From a virus: DNA of 56,352 bases. Shown here piece after piece: positions 17,575 through 26,113 of this stretch. Numbering within the stretch: the first letter of the stretch is position 1; each line of letters begins with the position of its first letter. The position numbers and the translations under genes are program-made. A model generated the notes under the pieces. The model ran no database searches, was not told the origin of the DNA, and saw only the letters and a program-made list of their open reading frames with translations. The DNA is taken from positions 1 to 56,352 of the IMG/VR virus record IMGVR_UViG_3300044960_000268, one strand, 5' to 3'.

Positions 17575-18864
17575 CTATCTCTTTATGATCCACATCATCA
17601 GTTGATGGTCGACCAGCTCTGTCTTTTCAATCGTCCAGCCGCCCCATCTCTTGACCCTTTCGATCCACCAATTCGCATCATGCACCGTGATGTGGGCATT
17701 CCTTCCGTCAGGCAGTATCTCCTTCGCCGGCCGAGTAGCGATAGCGAGAAATACGCCTTTACCGGCGAGCGTGTAGATATGATCGATCACGTTGTCAAGC
17801 TTGCTTTCTTCGACGTGCTCGAATACGTCAGTGCACACGACTAGATCACAAGGCTTTGGCATCCCCCGTCGGTGCTCGATGCCGGGATCATAGCACGAGA
17901 CGCGGATAGGAGGATCGAGCTTCGCCAGTTCGATGCGCAATGTTTCCTGACCCGATCCATAATCGAGACAAGTAGTACACTCGAGACGGCGGTAGAACTC
18001 GGCGACCTTTGCCGCGTACTTTCTTCCACTGACACCCCACCCGCTCTTGTTAGGCTTCTTGTCTTTGGATCCTAGCAACGCCTCCTTGTGCATCTGCGAT
18101 AGCGTCTGCATGTAGGAAGTCGACACCAGGTCTTCGATCTTATGGCGATAGGATCCTCCGTGCCTCATAAACATCCCTAGATGGCCGAGATCCATCGCCC
18201 ACAGGCCCTTCTGGGCGAGGCGCCAAGCGAGGATTGTCGCGGTGGGTCCAAGGCAAATGAGTATGGGGCCCGAGGGTTGGCCTACCTCTTCCTCGATGCG
18301 ATCAATCTCGCGGTAGGCGTTAGTCCGCGGGCCCCATACTTCTCGAACGCTCCTCGCCTCCGCCTTGATGGCGTCGGGTCGAAGTGAGCGCAATCCTCCG
18401 ATCACCAAAGTAACGTCTCGATCAACCCAGAGCGTCTTGACCTTATTCCAGTAGTCAGCCGTGTCGATCCACGGAGCGCTGTCGGGGCGAGTGATGAACG
18501 AAGATACGTATTTGGGTTGGGTATACAAAGAGCAGATATTCGTTGTCGCGAATTTCGACCAGGACGCTCGCTTAGGAGTTTCGCTGAATACGTTGGGGAT
18601 GCCTACAAGGCATTTGCCGGGTTCGCGCAGCACGAGACGCAACTCGTCGCGCAGCTTATCACTGTATTCTCGCTGCGATACGCAGGTTCCTCCCAGCGCA
18701 AGGTTGATCTCTCCGTCTCCATATCGTGCGATGGAGCTTCCGCGAGTGATCAAGTCCAATGTCGTGTATTCATCGATCACCTCTGGGTATACTCCGACGG
18801 TTCCTTTACCAATGCGAGTTCCAGGCAGAGGTCCATACTTCTTCTGTTGCTTGTTGACCTTCAT
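17575..18864 (-). CDS. GT-D-like glycosyltransferase fused to methyltransferase
   Basis: 429 aa from ATG 18864 (GGAGGATCGA upstream; ATGA overlap with the FkbM gene). Residues ~15-275 resemble GT-D fold transferases: SSIARYGDGEINLALGG, ECLVGIPNVF-like KCLVGIPNVFSE, VTLVIGGLRS and PILICLGPTATILAWRLAQ. Residues ~300-429 form a class I methyltransferase: TCLDYGSGQETLRIEL, VVCTDVFEHVEESKLDNVI. A two-enzyme chain transferring sugar and then methyl is suggested by the fusion; the acceptor is unknown. Confidence 0.75.
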   Translation of the reverse strand: MKVNKQQKKYGPLPGTRIGKGTVGVYPEVIDEYTTLDLITRGSSIARYGDGEINLALGGTCVSQREYSDKLRDELRLVLREPGKCLVGIPNVFSETPKRASWSKFATTNICSLYTQPKYVSSFITRPDSAPWIDTADYWNKVKTLWVDRDVTLVIGGLRSLRPDAIKAEARSVREVWGPRTNAYREIDRIEEEVGQPSGPILICLGPTATILAWRLAQKGLWAMDLGHLGMFMRHGGSYRHKIEDLVSTSYMQTLSQMHKEALLGSKDKKPNKSGWGVSGRKYAAKVAEFYRRLECTTCLDYGSGQETLRIELAKLDPPIRVSCYDPGIEHRRGMPKPCDLVVCTDVFEHVEESKLDNVIDHIYTLAGKGVFLAIATRPAKEILPDGRNAHITVHDANWWIERVKRWGGWTIEKTELVDHQLMMWIIKR

Positions 18865-19493
18865 TCGATCCTCCAGATGATGTCTGATCCCGCGTGCGCT
18901 ACTGGTCGATACCCCCAGCCCCTGATCATCTTGACAAGATCCTGGTACCGGTCGAACCACCCGAAATCCTTACGCGCCTCTTCGATCAGGAGAACCGGCG
19001 CATATCGAAGGATAGTGGAATAGGCTCCACGCAATGCGAAGAGTTCATGCCCTTCGATGTCCAGCGCAATCAAGTCACAGGCATCCAGCTGCAAGCTATC
19101 GATTGTGATCCCGGGACAAGGACCGACGCCTTCGCCTACCCTCCAATCTCCGACGTTGACGCATCCGTTGTGATCAGTAAGCACCGCTCGCATCGGATAC
19201 ACATTGGGAAGAAAAGCGTTCAGCGTAAGACAGCGAAAGAAGTGGGGGTTAGGCTCGAAGGTATAGACGCGGTCAAAATGCTTAGCAAGCCACCGCGGAT
19301 AGGCACCCATGTGGCCGCCTGCTTGAATAACGACACCTCGACGTTGCACGAAAGGTAGGACAGCTTGCATCGTCTCAGCATGGCGGCGATAATACGTCCC
19401 AAACGTGCGCCCATCATGCACTGCCCATCCATCCTCGAGATGCAAGTCACGAAGGGCCTCGCAAGGAGGCATCATCTCATTTTTGAGTTTCAT
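18861..19493 (-). CDS. FkbM-family methyltransferase
   Basis: 210 aa. FkbM features: VVIQAGGHMGAYPRWLAKHF SAM motif, VYTFEPNPHFFRCL, and GITIDSLQL with DLIALDIEGHE near 150. FkbM enzymes O-methylate sugars and natural products. First clear member of the transferase operon; overlaps the preceding small gene by 17 nt. Likely methylates a glycan or glycosylated product made by the adjacent transferases (inference). Confidence 0.83.
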   Translation of the reverse strand: MKLKNEMMPPCEALRDLHLEDGWAVHDGRTFGTYYRRHAETMQAVLPFVQRRGVVIQAGGHMGAYPRWLAKHFDRVYTFEPNPHFFRCLTLNAFLPNVYPMRAVLTDHNGCVNVGDWRVGEGVGPCPGITIDSLQLDACDLIALDIEGHELFALRGAYSTILRYAPVLLIEEARKDFGWFDRYQDLVKMIRGWGYRPVAHAGSDIIWRIE

Positions 19494-19716
19494 CCTCTAG
19501 CCCCTCGACGTAATTGAGTAGGAGAGAAGTTGAATTCAATAGCTGAGTTTTCAACTTCTCAAGACGTTGGAGACGTGCGGCGTCTTCGACGTCGACAACT
19601 CTGGTTTGAAGCTGTCCGATGGCAAGAGTAACAGCATAGACGAGATCCGCGACATGTGAGGCATTCCCGAGGTAGCGGACCTGTACGGCTGTGTGACGAT
19701 GCCTGATCCTATTCAT
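19477..19716 (-). CDS. Small helical protein, unknown
   Basis: 79 aa, overlaps the genes on both sides (8 and 17 nt). Mostly helical with a Leu-rich C-terminal coiled segment (LQRLEKLKTQLLNSTSLLLNYVEGLEDE). No family recognised. Tight packing supports translation as part of the head-to-transferase operon. Confidence 0.55.
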   Translation of the reverse strand: MNRIRHRHTAVQVRYLGNASHVADLVYAVTLAIGQLQTRVVDVEDAARLQRLEKLKTQLLNSTSLLLNYVEGLEDETQK

Positions 19717-20164
19717 CTGTCAATGCCTTCTTCATCGCTTCTACAAAGCGTTGGTTCTGGTCTTCAAAGTATCGCCGAGGTGATCCGTGTACATGACCGT
19801 TGCGCCACGAAACATCGGTGAGTTCTTCGCGACAGTCCCAGTCACTCTCCACGTAATTAGCTAACTCATGTATCAGGATCCTACGAAGATCAGCAGTCTT
19901 GAGATACCAATAAGCATCTCGCTTGAGGATCAGGTCAAAATCTTTAAGACCTGCTTGAACCGTACGCTCATCGTACAAGATGCGCGCCGCTATATCGGAT
20001 GCGCTCAGACCAAAATCATGATGAGCGATCCACATCACCATTCGACGAGCGGAGATAATGCGGCTTTTCAAGTTCCCTCTACGCCGCTCCTGCTTGAACA
20101 GCTCTCCCGCGTGAAACCCGAGTGCGGCTTCGACCGTAGCTGTGATTTTCTCTACGAGGTTCAT
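19709..20164 (-). CDS. DnaA domain IV-like DNA-binding protein
   Basis: 151 aa from ATG 20164 (ATGA overlap with the MuF-like gene). Residues ~30-85 (SRIISARRMVMWIAHHDFGL, SASDIAARILYDERTV) align by eye with the DnaA C-terminal helix-turn-helix (ARQVAMYLARE...SLPEIG...GRDHTTV), although the GRDHT signature reads YDERT. The AAA+ part is absent. It may bind DNA in replication, packaging or late control. Placement inside the structural operon is unusual. Confidence 0.6.
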   Translation of the reverse strand: MNLVEKITATVEAALGFHAGELFKQERRRGNLKSRIISARRMVMWIAHHDFGLSASDIAARILYDERTVQAGLKDFDLILKRDAYWYLKTADLRRILIHELANYVESDWDCREELTDVSWRNGHVHGSPRRYFEDQNQRFVEAMKKALTDE

Positions 20165-21057
20165 TGGAGTATCTTTCCTTCGGAATCCACAACTACGGGA
20201 GCCCAGGCGCACCGGCAATTGGGATGTTGAGGGATCACCCCCGCCGCCTGCTCAATCGTAATGACGCGCCCTTCCCAAGGAGCACACTTCGGGCAGACCT
20301 TGTCGTCACGAGCAGTCAAATACTCTGCCATAGTCTTTACGCCTTCGATCCCTGCTTCCTTGTAGGAGTTGAGCTGGGCTTCAGCGTGTGCGGCGATCAC
20401 CTCCGTACGAGCAAGACGACGAGCACGAGTGATCCCGATGTTGTCCACACGATCAACGATGGCACGAGCAACGGCTTTCGCCCCGGCGCCCTCGATCATC
20501 GCTTGAGCGAGTGTCTGGCTGATCTGCTGATCCATCACGTCCGTAATCCCTTCGAGTTGAATGTAGGCACGAGTGAAAATGAGACCCGCGCGATCAGCAT
20601 GTGTCGGACGTAAGAATGCAGTTTGCAACCAACTATCTCTCACCTCGACTCCCTGCCGAGAAAGTTGTGAGCCAGCGTTGGCGAGACCCTTCTGATAAGC
20701 GCTCTGTAGATATACGTTCTGCCAAGCCTTTTGCGCTGCGCTAGATATGGGAGTACCGAGAGACACGCCAAGAATATCCTGCGCCTCCACTTGTCTTAGC
20801 CACTCCATGAAAGCAGCGACTTTGCGGTCAAGACGAGTGAAAGCAAAAGCTCGCCGGCCAGGGGCACGTGCAAAAGTCCTCAGCGGCTCAAGTCCAAAGA
20901 CATCGTTCTCGACAATCGCTTCCCAGATCGCGCGGCGGATCGCCTTGAAACGCCGCACCATCTCAGCTTCATACTTGCGCCGAAGCAGCGCAGTGCGTGT
21001 CGGATCAGTACGCAGACGGCGATGGAGGTGAAGGCTATCACAACAAATCGATCTCAT
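20161..21057 (-). CDS. MuF-like head morphogenesis protein
   Basis: 298 aa, overlapping the portal gene by 20 nt. The C-terminal part has the Mu gpF family pattern: ITRARRLARTEVIAAHAEAQ, then the zinc-like pair CPKCAPWEGR and HPNCRCAW. The N-terminal ~150 residues are helical. MuF proteins are minor head proteins made next to the portal and sometimes carry C-terminal effector domains; none is present here. GCGGAGACCC precedes the start. Confidence 0.85.
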   Translation of the reverse strand: MRSICCDSLHLHRRLRTDPTRTALLRRKYEAEMVRRFKAIRRAIWEAIVENDVFGLEPLRTFARAPGRRAFAFTRLDRKVAAFMEWLRQVEAQDILGVSLGTPISSAAQKAWQNVYLQSAYQKGLANAGSQLSRQGVEVRDSWLQTAFLRPTHADRAGLIFTRAYIQLEGITDVMDQQISQTLAQAMIEGAGAKAVARAIVDRVDNIGITRARRLARTEVIAAHAEAQLNSYKEAGIEGVKTMAEYLTARDDKVCPKCAPWEGRVITIEQAAGVIPQHPNCRCAWAPVVVDSEGKILQ

Positions 21058-22915
21058 GGGTCTCCGCCTTCTTGATCTCCTCGAAGATCTCTGGTCCCAG
21101 GATGATCTTGCCGCGGTAGGGAACTACGTCTTCGAGATCGAGATCGTCACGATTGTAGGTGATGGTGATATGAGGCGCATAGGAAGCACCATAATCATGA
21201 GACCCCCCTAGTCTCACAACCTCCTCATGTCGATAGGTCAAGTCAGGAGAGGCGAACCTCAGTACAATCGCCCCTTCTCCAAATTCTTCGACGGATCGAG
21301 GACCGCCCGCCTTGATCGTCAGTTGCCCATTCTCATCTTCGTTCCAGCTATTGTTGAGCTTGAACCAGTCAATCGGAGTTCTAGAGTAACAGACGGTGAC
21401 ATGAAGCTCGTCTTCGCGGATGATCGAGCTGAACCCTTGCTCTTTAGCCCACTCCACGATGTCTTCGGCGTTGACCACGTTTCGGCGAATGTAGAGCGGC
21501 TTGACGAAGGATCCTCCTCTTGCCTTGAGCGTATGCAGCTGCGCACTCGTCAGAGACACAGGCTCTTCACTTTCGTCTGGTACGTCTTCGTCTGGTACGT
21601 CTTCGTCTGGCAAAGGCTCAAGCTCTTCTACTTCCTCGAATTTCGACTCAGGGTCTAGGCCGAGGAATACCTTTCGGAATTCACCTGGCGGAACGATCAG
21701 TTCAGCGCCGGGAGAAGTGACATAGTTGCGTAGCGTGTTTGACCGAGTCAATCCCACATTCGCGGCTTTATCGGGAGACAGAGCCTCGCCTGGCCAGTCC
21801 ACATGCCATTCGCCATTCGGTTTCAGATTTCCTGTTTCGATCAATCGAGCGACGACTTGCTGGAGAATGTAAGGGATTGCAAAGTTCTTGCGACGCTCCT
21901 CGATGCGTTGCGCCCAGTTGTTCTCGTCCTGGTCACTCGACAACTCGCCACGCTCAGTGCCTAGCAGAATTCTCTTGGGTATCCCCACTGATCCGGCGAT
22001 CACATCGAGAAGCTTGTCAGTCATCATCGAAGGATCTTGAACCGTCGCCTGAAGCATCTGTGCAGTGACACCTTGCAAAGCTAGTGTGCGGCGTAGCTGA
22101 TGCTCGAATTGATCAACTTGGCTACGCATATCAGCGAGCGCTTCATCGGTGATATTCGCGTCTTTGTCGGCGGATAGCGCCATGCCTCCGCGTGCGTTGA
22201 GCCAGTAGACCTCTGACCCTGCGCCCATGATCTTCTCGAGATCGATCAGATGGTTGAAGATCGGCAAGAGGCGAGGCAACCCATAAATGTCGTCTTCTTC
22301 AGGGAATTCCGTGATATGCACAACGCGCGACCAATGGACACGGATCGACTTGCGCACGACTTGACGCTGGCCGCTGATGACTGGACCAGCCGTCTGCAAC
22401 GTGTACATCGTCGGACGTCCAAAGCGCGGTGACGTCTCATCGTTGTCCCACTCGCTAATCGTGATGCTAGGCTCTCCGTACACCGCAAAGTAGAGAAGCG
22501 GATAGTTCCCGCGGCTAAGAGGCTTATCGAGGGGCAAACCGTCGCGAAAACCCATGACGAGCACCCCGAAACGTCCAACGCTAGCAAGCCGGTCAGCGCG
22601 TTCGCAATAGGCCAGGACATTGTACTTCTTGAACAGACTATCCGCAGCTTTCGTAAACGGCGAGAAGTCGTCTGTCCCTTCCTCTGCTGAGCTTCCGTCT
22701 TCGTCGCATAGCAGAGGCGGGTCTCGCCACGTTGCCGCGGGGAAGGCCTTGATGATGCGATTAGCAATCCCGTTCCTGTAGTACATCGCAAACAGCTGCT
22801 CGACTACAAGGTCTCGAGGATAGCCGAACTGGCTATAAAGGTCACGTGCTCCCTGGTGGGTGAGACCGAGAACCGATGCAATACGTTCGCGCAGAACGGT
22901 GACGACTGATCCCAT
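21038..22915 (-). CDS. Portal protein fused to Acb1-like 2H phosphoesterase
   Basis: 625 aa. Residues ~1-430 match DUF1073-type portals (NGIANRIIKAFPAATWRDPP, RFGVLVMGF, VVHITEFPEEDDIYGLPRL, LLDVIAGSVGIPKRILLGTERGELSSDQDE). An acidic repeat linker (PDEDVPDEDVPDE) follows. Residues ~460-620 carry two HxT motifs of the 2H phosphoesterase fold: H505VT with CYSRTPIDW, and H582IT. This arrangement matches the family named after anti-CBASS protein Acb1, which hydrolyses cyclic nucleotide signals. So one polypeptide may form the DNA-packaging ring and carry an immune-evasion enzyme. GAGGAGGAATGGTCA precedes ATG 22915. Confidence 0.88.
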   Translation of the reverse strand: MGSVVTVLRERIASVLGLTHQGARDLYSQFGYPRDLVVEQLFAMYYRNGIANRIIKAFPAATWRDPPLLCDEDGSSAEEGTDDFSPFTKAADSLFKKYNVLAYCERADRLASVGRFGVLVMGFRDGLPLDKPLSRGNYPLLYFAVYGEPSITISEWDNDETSPRFGRPTMYTLQTAGPVISGQRQVVRKSIRVHWSRVVHITEFPEEDDIYGLPRLLPIFNHLIDLEKIMGAGSEVYWLNARGGMALSADKDANITDEALADMRSQVDQFEHQLRRTLALQGVTAQMLQATVQDPSMMTDKLLDVIAGSVGIPKRILLGTERGELSSDQDENNWAQRIEERRKNFAIPYILQQVVARLIETGNLKPNGEWHVDWPGEALSPDKAANVGLTRSNTLRNYVTSPGAELIVPPGEFRKVFLGLDPESKFEEVEELEPLPDEDVPDEDVPDESEEPVSLTSAQLHTLKARGGSFVKPLYIRRNVVNAEDIVEWAKEQGFSSIIREDELHVTVCYSRTPIDWFKLNNSWNEDENGQLTIKAGGPRSVEEFGEGAIVLRFASPDLTYRHEEVVRLGGSHDYGASYAPHITITYNRDDLDLEDVVPYRGKIILGPEIFEEIKKAETHEIDLL

Positions 22916-22978
22916 TGACCATTCCTCCTCGAAATCAACCGGTCATAACGCCATAAACCCCCGAACGTCAACCGAATG

Positions 22979-24376
22979 TTACCACAGTGGTCCCGCGCGC
23001 CCCTTGGCGTCGTCACCCATCAATGCGGTCAAAACCCACACAGCAGCGTCCATACGATCCGGTGATTTATCGCCATTTAGAGGATCCCACGAGCACATTT
23101 GATCCTCGAGTTCTGGAAACATCCCGACGTGACAGACTCGGTTCTTTTCGTACAGTGTACTGATGGGCTCAGCCCTCGTTCGTTTGCCACGTGTGGCATG
23201 AACTGAACGGTAATTAACCCCACTACTCGTCCTCTCGCCGTCTCGTTTCATGGACGAGGCCACCGCTTGAATGGTGGTTCCGATCCAGTCCCCGCCATTA
23301 TTCACTTCGCCAATGCAGAAGTCGGCATCCCACCGGTCATAGGCGTCGATCATGATGCGAGCGGCTTGAGCAGGGGTAGCCATGCGAGATAGATCTTCTA
23401 GGATCACCCCTCGTCCATCTTGCATCAAGCCTCCGACGATGATCCCATGCTCTGCAGCACGCTCAGTCGAAGTACTTGCTGGATCGAGGGCGACACCCAC
23501 ACGTTTTAAACGGTACTTCCACTTCTCCATCCAGCTTTCATGCGACTCTTCTCGCGGATCGAATGCCGGCAAACGGTTTCTCTCTATAGTATCTCGCTGC
23601 CACAGAGCTCCAGGAAAATCTTCGAGGATCTGCGCATAAATCTCTTGTTTACCGATTCGGGTGTTTTCGTAATCAAGAATGGTTTCTCGATACCACGTTG
23701 GATCCAAATTGTCCTTGTTCTCATGCGAGGTGCCCGTAACAGTGACAGTGGTAGCCATCGCCTTGATCTTCTTTAGTACCGCCAGAGGGCGAGGCGTTGT
23801 CGTGATCAGCTTCCTTGGACGATCATTAGACGCCTCTCTCATCCCAAATGACAGATTGTCCCAGACCTCCTGTGGATGCTTGTACTTAGCGAATTCATCG
23901 AGCCAAGCGGTGTCACCTGAGAAGCCGCGCAATTGGTCGGGCATCTCGTCCGAATATATGGTCGCCCATGATCCGTTAGGCCACGTCAATCGGCGTTTAG
24001 ACGGTTCAAAAGTCGGACGTTCGCTCGGATGAGTGTTTCGAAGAAAGCCGCCGGGACCCTCGATCATGAAGTCACGAGCGTCGGCAGGCGTCTTAGCGAC
24101 GAGGGCGCTCCAGCGGCCCTTCCACGACATTGCTCGAGAATGAACCCATTGAGCGCCTGTTCGGGTCTTGCCAAACCCGCGTCCCGCCAATATCAGCCAC
24201 GTCGCCCAATCACCTTTTGGTGGGAGTTGCTTTGTTCTTGCCCAGAACTCCCACTTCCATTGCAGTTCCGTCAATTGTTCTCGGTTTAACGAGGCGAGCA
24301 TCATCCTCAGCTCGCTCTCCGGCATCTTGGCGATCTCGGATGCGAGTGAGGCGTCCGACGATAACCTCAAGGACAT
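22979..24376 (-). CDS. terL: Terminase large subunit
   Basis: 465 aa. Walker A LAGRGFGKT at 63-71 and Walker B WLDEF at 158-162, followed by ITTTPRPL (coupling motif). The C-terminal RNase H-like nuclease includes GVALDPAS and a late DRMDA. The family is the compact type common in alphaproteobacterial phages and gene transfer agents. ATG 24376 is preceded by AAAGGAAGCAGG. It starts 167 nt inside terS in another frame; its N-terminus (KMPESELRMMLASLNREQ) looks like a genuine terminase start, so the overlap is probably real. Function: ATP-driven DNA packaging and cutting. Confidence 0.95.
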   Translation of the reverse strand: MSLRLSSDASLASEIAKMPESELRMMLASLNREQLTELQWKWEFWARTKQLPPKGDWATWLILAGRGFGKTRTGAQWVHSRAMSWKGRWSALVAKTPADARDFMIEGPGGFLRNTHPSERPTFEPSKRRLTWPNGSWATIYSDEMPDQLRGFSGDTAWLDEFAKYKHPQEVWDNLSFGMREASNDRPRKLITTTPRPLAVLKKIKAMATTVTVTGTSHENKDNLDPTWYRETILDYENTRIGKQEIYAQILEDFPGALWQRDTIERNRLPAFDPREESHESWMEKWKYRLKRVGVALDPASTSTERAAEHGIIVGGLMQDGRGVILEDLSRMATPAQAARIMIDAYDRWDADFCIGEVNNGGDWIGTTIQAVASSMKRDGERTSSGVNYRSVHATRGKRTRAEPISTLYEKNRVCHVGMFPELEDQMCSWDPLNGDKSPDRMDAAVWVLTALMGDDAKGRAGPLW

Positions 24377-24815
24377 CTACCTGCTTCCTTTCGTCTTCGT
24401 CATCGTCACTGTCACTATCGCTCATGAGTACTCGTTCACTATACTCATCGCGCCAACGGCAGGCCATGATCTTCGACCAGGTCTTCTCGCGAAAATCCTT
24501 GTTGCCAAGGTTGACAGAGGCGATCTCTTCCCAGTAAGCCTTGGCGCAATCGTTCGCATAAGCGAGCGCTTCTCCGAACTCGGGATGGGTGAAGCGCCAC
24601 TTTCTCATGGCCGCACGTGTTACACCGATGGCCACCGCCATCTGAGTTTCTGTCCAGCCTTTCTTTCCCCAGTCGATGACTTTCTGGCAATATCGCGGCT
24701 TGTAGAGCGGAATAAGAGGCCGCCAAGGCGGGTTGCCAGTAGGCGGAATTCGACCGGCCTGTGATTTGCCTTTCGGGGCTTTGCGCGCGCCAACTTTTGC
24801 CACTAGTCGAGCCAT
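24210..24815 (-). CDS. terS: Terminase small subunit
   Basis: 201 aa from ATG 24815, chosen because GAGGTGAGAG lies just upstream; another in-frame ATG at 24851 has no ribosome site. The N-terminal helix-turn-helix (YCQKVIDWGKKGWTETQMAV...GVTRAAMRKWR) and the EEIASVNLGNKDFREKTW region are typical of small terminases that recognise the packaging site. The C-terminus is acidic (SDSDSDDDEDER) and overlaps terL by 167 nt. A possible promoter TTGACT-N17-ATAAGT lies just upstream. Confidence 0.85.
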   Translation of the reverse strand: MARLVAKVGARKAPKGKSQAGRIPPTGNPPWRPLIPLYKPRYCQKVIDWGKKGWTETQMAVAIGVTRAAMRKWRFTHPEFGEALAYANDCAKAYWEEIASVNLGNKDFREKTWSKIMACRWRDEYSERVLMSDSDSDDDEDERKQVDVLEVIVGRLTRIRDRQDAGERAEDDARLVKPRTIDGTAMEVGVLGKNKATPTKR

Positions 24816-24971
24816 GCCTTCTCTCACCTCAAATTTTGCCAGACTTATCATCGACGGGCTTCTACAGTCAACCGTCTAACCTCAAACCTTTGATTTTCAA
24901 GGATCTTAACCATACATTGAGAGGCCTTACGAACTATGTTAGTTGTCATCCAATCGAAGGAGAGCTTCACC

Positions 24972-25271
24972 ATGATCCTACTCAAGCACCTAGCACGTGA
25001 ATACGATGTGGACCCGCGCAAGTTGCGCTCGCGCTTGCGCAAGAAGTTCGGCAAGCACTCGAGATGGCAATGGAAAGACGAGAGCGACCCAGAGTTGGTG
25101 AACGTACGGATATTCCTGTCTCAATCCTCTGGGAAGACCACTGTCGTCTCGCGAAAAAGGCCTACCTCCTCACGGGTGAGCTCCACGCATTCGCCCCCCG
25201 CAGGCATGTTGGCGGCGGCCATTTTGTCATCCCCGCCCCTGACGATCTCGACGCGATACGAGAGAACATAG
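24972..25271 (+). CDS. Short HTH-domain protein (copy 1), likely frameshifted with next
   Basis: 99 aa from ATG 24972, preceded by GAAGGAGAG. Residues 1-45 carry the short helix-turn-helix found repeatedly in this genome (LLKHLAREYDVDPRKLRSRL...RWQW). After about residue 50 the sequence becomes Ser/Thr/Arg-rich and uninformative, while a different frame (gene at 25064) becomes protein-like. Either the two genes overlap by about 200 nt or a -1 shift near 25095..25110 joins them into one ~320-residue protein with an HTH at each end. Confidence 0.6.
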   Translation: MILLKHLAREYDVDPRKLRSRLRKKFGKHSRWQWKDESDPELVNVRIFLSQSSGKTTVVSRKRPTSSRVSSTHSPPAGMLAAAILSSPPLTISTRYERT

Positions 25272-25936
25272 ATCGAGGTCTTCACACAGCTCAGATCCTA
25301 ATAACGAGGAATGAGTTCATGGCATCCTCTATCAACCATTCGCTGAATTTGCCACGCGCTAAGCCAGCACCATTCAGCAAGTACCATTCGAAGTTCGGCT
25401 TCTACTGCTACAGCGACGATGGCCGTTTCTGCTTCCACAACTTCCATTCCGCTTACGCCGCTAAGCACTTCCTCGAGTTCATCATGCAAGGGAAGGACTG
25501 GCGGTGGATCAAGGAAAATGAGATCGTCGTAGAGAACGGGACGCGCATCCGAGGCGAGCGCGTGGACGATCTTGAGCGCGCCTTGACCCACAAATTCACC
25601 TCCGACGAGGCGAAGTACGAAATCCCCGAGCCGGACCTCACCTATTATCGATCCTTTCTGGGGTTGAGCCGCATCAAAGCGCTACCAGACGAACGTCCAC
25701 CTGTAACACGTGCCCCTACGCCTCCTGAAGTCAAAGTGAAGAGGAAGAAAGAAAAAATCAAGGCGGGCGCCTATGTCACCATCGGAGACATCGCTCAAGA
25801 GTTGAGGCGTAAACCTTCAGAGCTGAGGGGCATTCTCCGCAAATTGAAGATACCTAAGCCTGAAACAGGAAATTGGGCATGGCCACCGAGCGAGGCTGAG
25901 CGCATCAAGTCCAAGCTTCGAGCCCAATTGAAGTAG
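25064..25936 (+). CDS. DNA-binding-like protein with C-terminal short HTH (copy 2)
   Basis: 290 aa. The middle (AYLLTGELHAFAPRRHVGGG; KYHSKFGFYCYSDDGRFCFHN) is aromatic-rich and globular, of unknown family. A basic linker (KVKRKKEKIK) leads to the C-terminal HTH (TIGDIAQELRRKPSELRGIL...NWAWPPSEAERIKSKL). ATG 25064 has no clear ribosome site, so the true N-terminus may be the HTH encoded at 24972 in another frame. Confidence 0.65.
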   Translation: MAMERRERPRVGERTDIPVSILWEDHCRLAKKAYLLTGELHAFAPRRHVGGGHFVIPAPDDLDAIRENIDRGLHTAQILITRNEFMASSINHSLNLPRAKPAPFSKYHSKFGFYCYSDDGRFCFHNFHSAYAAKHFLEFIMQGKDWRWIKENEIVVENGTRIRGERVDDLERALTHKFTSDEAKYEIPEPDLTYYRSFLGLSRIKALPDERPPVTRAPTPPEVKVKRKKEKIKAGAYVTIGDIAQELRRKPSELRGILRKLKIPKPETGNWAWPPSEAERIKSKLRAQLK

Positions 25937-26113
25937 TATAGACCCTGCCGCGTAACGACGCATCCTTCTGCTGAGTTAACCTGGCGGGACCTGCCAGGCG
26001 CCTGCCGCACCTGCCGCCAGCCCGCCGCCGCTACTGCCACCGCCGGTCGACACGTGGCGAGCCTTGTGATATGGCCTCGTGGCAAATCGCCACTAGCAGG
26101 TCCACACCTTCCA

